Shown here: positions 62,933 to 64,000 of the stretch, piece after piece
Layout of the letters: each line of letters begins with the position of its first letter
Numbering within the stretch: the first letter of the stretch is position 1
From: Neisseria canis
GTDB lineage: Bacteria > Pseudomonadota > Gammaproteobacteria > Burkholderiales > Neisseriaceae
Length of the DNA: 64,000 nucleotides
Reading direction: 5' to 3'
NCBI RefSeq assembly: GCF_900636765.1
Contig: NZ_LR134313.1
Location: forward strand, 1,798,001 to 1,862,000
Made by a program: the position numbers and the translations under genes
The notes under the pieces: generated by a model
Database searches by the model: none
Seen by the model: the letters and a program-made list of their open reading frames with translations, nothing else
What the model was told of the DNA's origin: nothing

Positions 62933-63676
62933 ATGGGTACTGCAAATTTTTTATTTAACCACCGTTTAAATGTTGTGTCCGGACTGTCTGCCTGCGAGTT
63001 TGACTTTGAGTTATACAATGAAGGCATGGACGAAAACGACAAGCTGCATGAAGACGACTATGAAAGCCTTCGGAATATTTTAAACTTTCGTACGAAAAAC
63101 TTCATAGCAGACTTGAGATACAGAGCGGACGAACTGGGATCTGACAGAGGTGTTCCTCCGAAAAGCCACCGAGTTAACCGTTTATTAATCCGCTCTGACA
63201 TGATGTCGGCTCACGATAACGGGAAATATTCAGACCGTAATTTCGGCGGTATCAAACTGGCTGAAATTTGGACGGAAACCATGTTTTTTGGTGAAGTCAT
63301 CCGGTTGGAAATGGCGGTGGTTTTGCGCCACGGCTACTACGACGGCTGTAATCTTGATCAGTACATGGAACTGTCCATACCTGACATGGCATACGCTACC
63401 TTCGCAAACTACGGTGATGGTGATCCGGGAGAAGCTGTGGATTACATCATTGAAGAGTACGCTGATTACAGCATGGCAACCAAAGCCCAAACCTCCCGAT
63501 ACAGGCGCGGCATTGAAAACCGCTTACGAGCACTGGAACAGGTGCTTTGGCAGCGTTATGAACAACTTATTGAGCCATATTGCGAAGAGTATCGTGTATC
63601 GGCGCGTTTCAACAACGGTGAAACTTGGTATTCATACGGAGAGAAATATCATGCTTTCAGACTATCTGTATCTTGA
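62933..63676 (+). CDS. hypothetical ICE protein, 247 aa
   Basis: This protein begins MGTANFLFNHRLNVVSGLSA. It is acidic with a long helical C-terminal part (YRRGIENRLRALEQVLWQRY). No family is recognised. The start follows AAGGAAAGGAACCATT of leader copy 5, and the end overlaps the next gene by 26 bases. Confidence 0.7.
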   Translation: MGTANFLFNHRLNVVSGLSACEFDFELYNEGMDENDKLHEDDYESLRNILNFRTKNFIADLRYRADELGSDRGVPPKSHRVNRLLIRSDMMSAHDNGKYSDRNFGGIKLAEIWTETMFFGEVIRLEMAVVLRHGYYDGCNLDQYMELSIPDMAYATFANYGDGDPGEAVDYIIEEYADYSMATKAQTSRYRRGIENRLRALEQVLWQRYEQLIEPYCEEYRVSARFNNGETWYSYGEKYHAFRLSVS

Positions 63677-63977
63677 CACAAGCGATAACTTGGGAGAGTG
63701 GCAGGAAATACTTGATTATTTAGAGCCAGGATCGACAGAAGATTTAATGGAGGATGTTTGGGCATTCGCCAAGGAGAATGAGGCAATGCCTCATTTCGGT
63801 AACATCTGCCAATTTATCGTTCTAGACCGCATAAAAGACGCTGTTGAGAAACGATGGCCTGAGTGTAAGGTTAATTACTTCGTTAATGCGATCGATACCC
63901 ATATCGCTCTTAATAATACAATTATCTGTGATTACAAGCAGTTTGAGGCAGCAATCGCTCAATACACTATTGCCTGA
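63651..63977 (+). CDS. hypothetical ICE protein, 108 aa
   Basis: Read from MLSDYLYLDTSDNLGEWQEI, after GGAGAGAAATATC, overlapping the upstream gene. It is acidic, with no signal peptide or membrane segment. A longer frame from 63288 is the out-of-frame shadow of the upstream gene. No family is recognised. Confidence 0.7.
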   Translation: MLSDYLYLDTSDNLGEWQEILDYLEPGSTEDLMEDVWAFAKENEAMPHFGNICQFIVLDRIKDAVEKRWPECKVNYFVNAIDTHIALNNTIICDYKQFEAAIAQYTIA

Positions 63978-64000
63978 TTCTTCCCTGCAACTTTGTAATG

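Noticed and set aside
63288..63650. N-terminal extension of the last gene
   Set aside because: The extension is the out-of-frame shadow of the overlapping 247-residue gene; a ribosome binding site precedes 63651.

Overview
The window is a chromosomal segment of a Neisseriaceae bacterium, most likely a Neisseria of the N. wadsworthii type. The evidence is the very frequent DNA uptake sequence dialect TGCCTGTCTGAA, often as inverted pairs that double as terminators between genes. A minority of sites carry the AGGCCGTCTGAA dialect instead.

Bases 1-38300 are mostly ordinary core genome: trmA (partial); a heme uptake and use cluster (TonB receptor, methyltransferase, HemS-type protein, hmuT, hmuU, hmuV) split by a MerR regulator/hydrolase cassette; leucine biosynthesis (leuB, leuD, leuC with an entericidin-like gene between); gshA, thiD, an SpoU-type RNA methyltransferase, a macrodomain protein, nlpD, aroA, a cyclophilin, fbp and uvrB. 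After these come a repeat-rich stretch with a REP-associated tyrosine transposase, a CDF metal exporter, gph, recR, a PerM-type protein, hemerythrin and YegP-type proteins, an FMN-binding glutamate synthase-like protein, an RDD protein, miaA and mutL. Small Correia-like inverted-repeat elements lie in several intergenic gaps.

At 38326-39201 an IS481-type insertion sequence marks an abrupt change. From there to the window end is a visibly AT-richer integrative/conjugative-type element. It holds a MobH relaxase (TraI_2 type), the stub of the gene after it (probably traD) cut by the IS, an unusual 36-bp inverted-repeat region, a frameshifted GspE/PilB-type ATPase, a DsbC-like protein, and an F-type mating-pair module in the order traL-traE-traK-traB-traV-traA. 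The remaining F-type genes (traC, traW, traU, traN, traF, traH, traG) are not seen. In their place are a collapsed topoisomerase III, a lipoprotein and a YcbK-type peptidase, so the element looks degenerate or incomplete.

The element's cargo (52-58 kb) is a GNAT/DUF1778 toxin-antitoxin pair, a serine recombinase, a ParB-like protein with a HEPN-like tail next to a DNA adenine methylase, a VapD protein and a CoiA-like putative nuclease. The right part (58.4-64 kb) carries a DUF3577 protein, a DUF3275 protein and several small unknown genes.

Five of the genes in the right part start immediately after copies of one structured leader. In each copy a G/C-rich hairpin is followed by a segment that can pair either back with the hairpin loop or forward with the ribosome binding site. 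I consider this leader family, with other strong hairpins at 59.3-59.8 kb, the most interesting undescribed-looking signal in the window. No rRNA, tRNA or CRISPR array was recognised.
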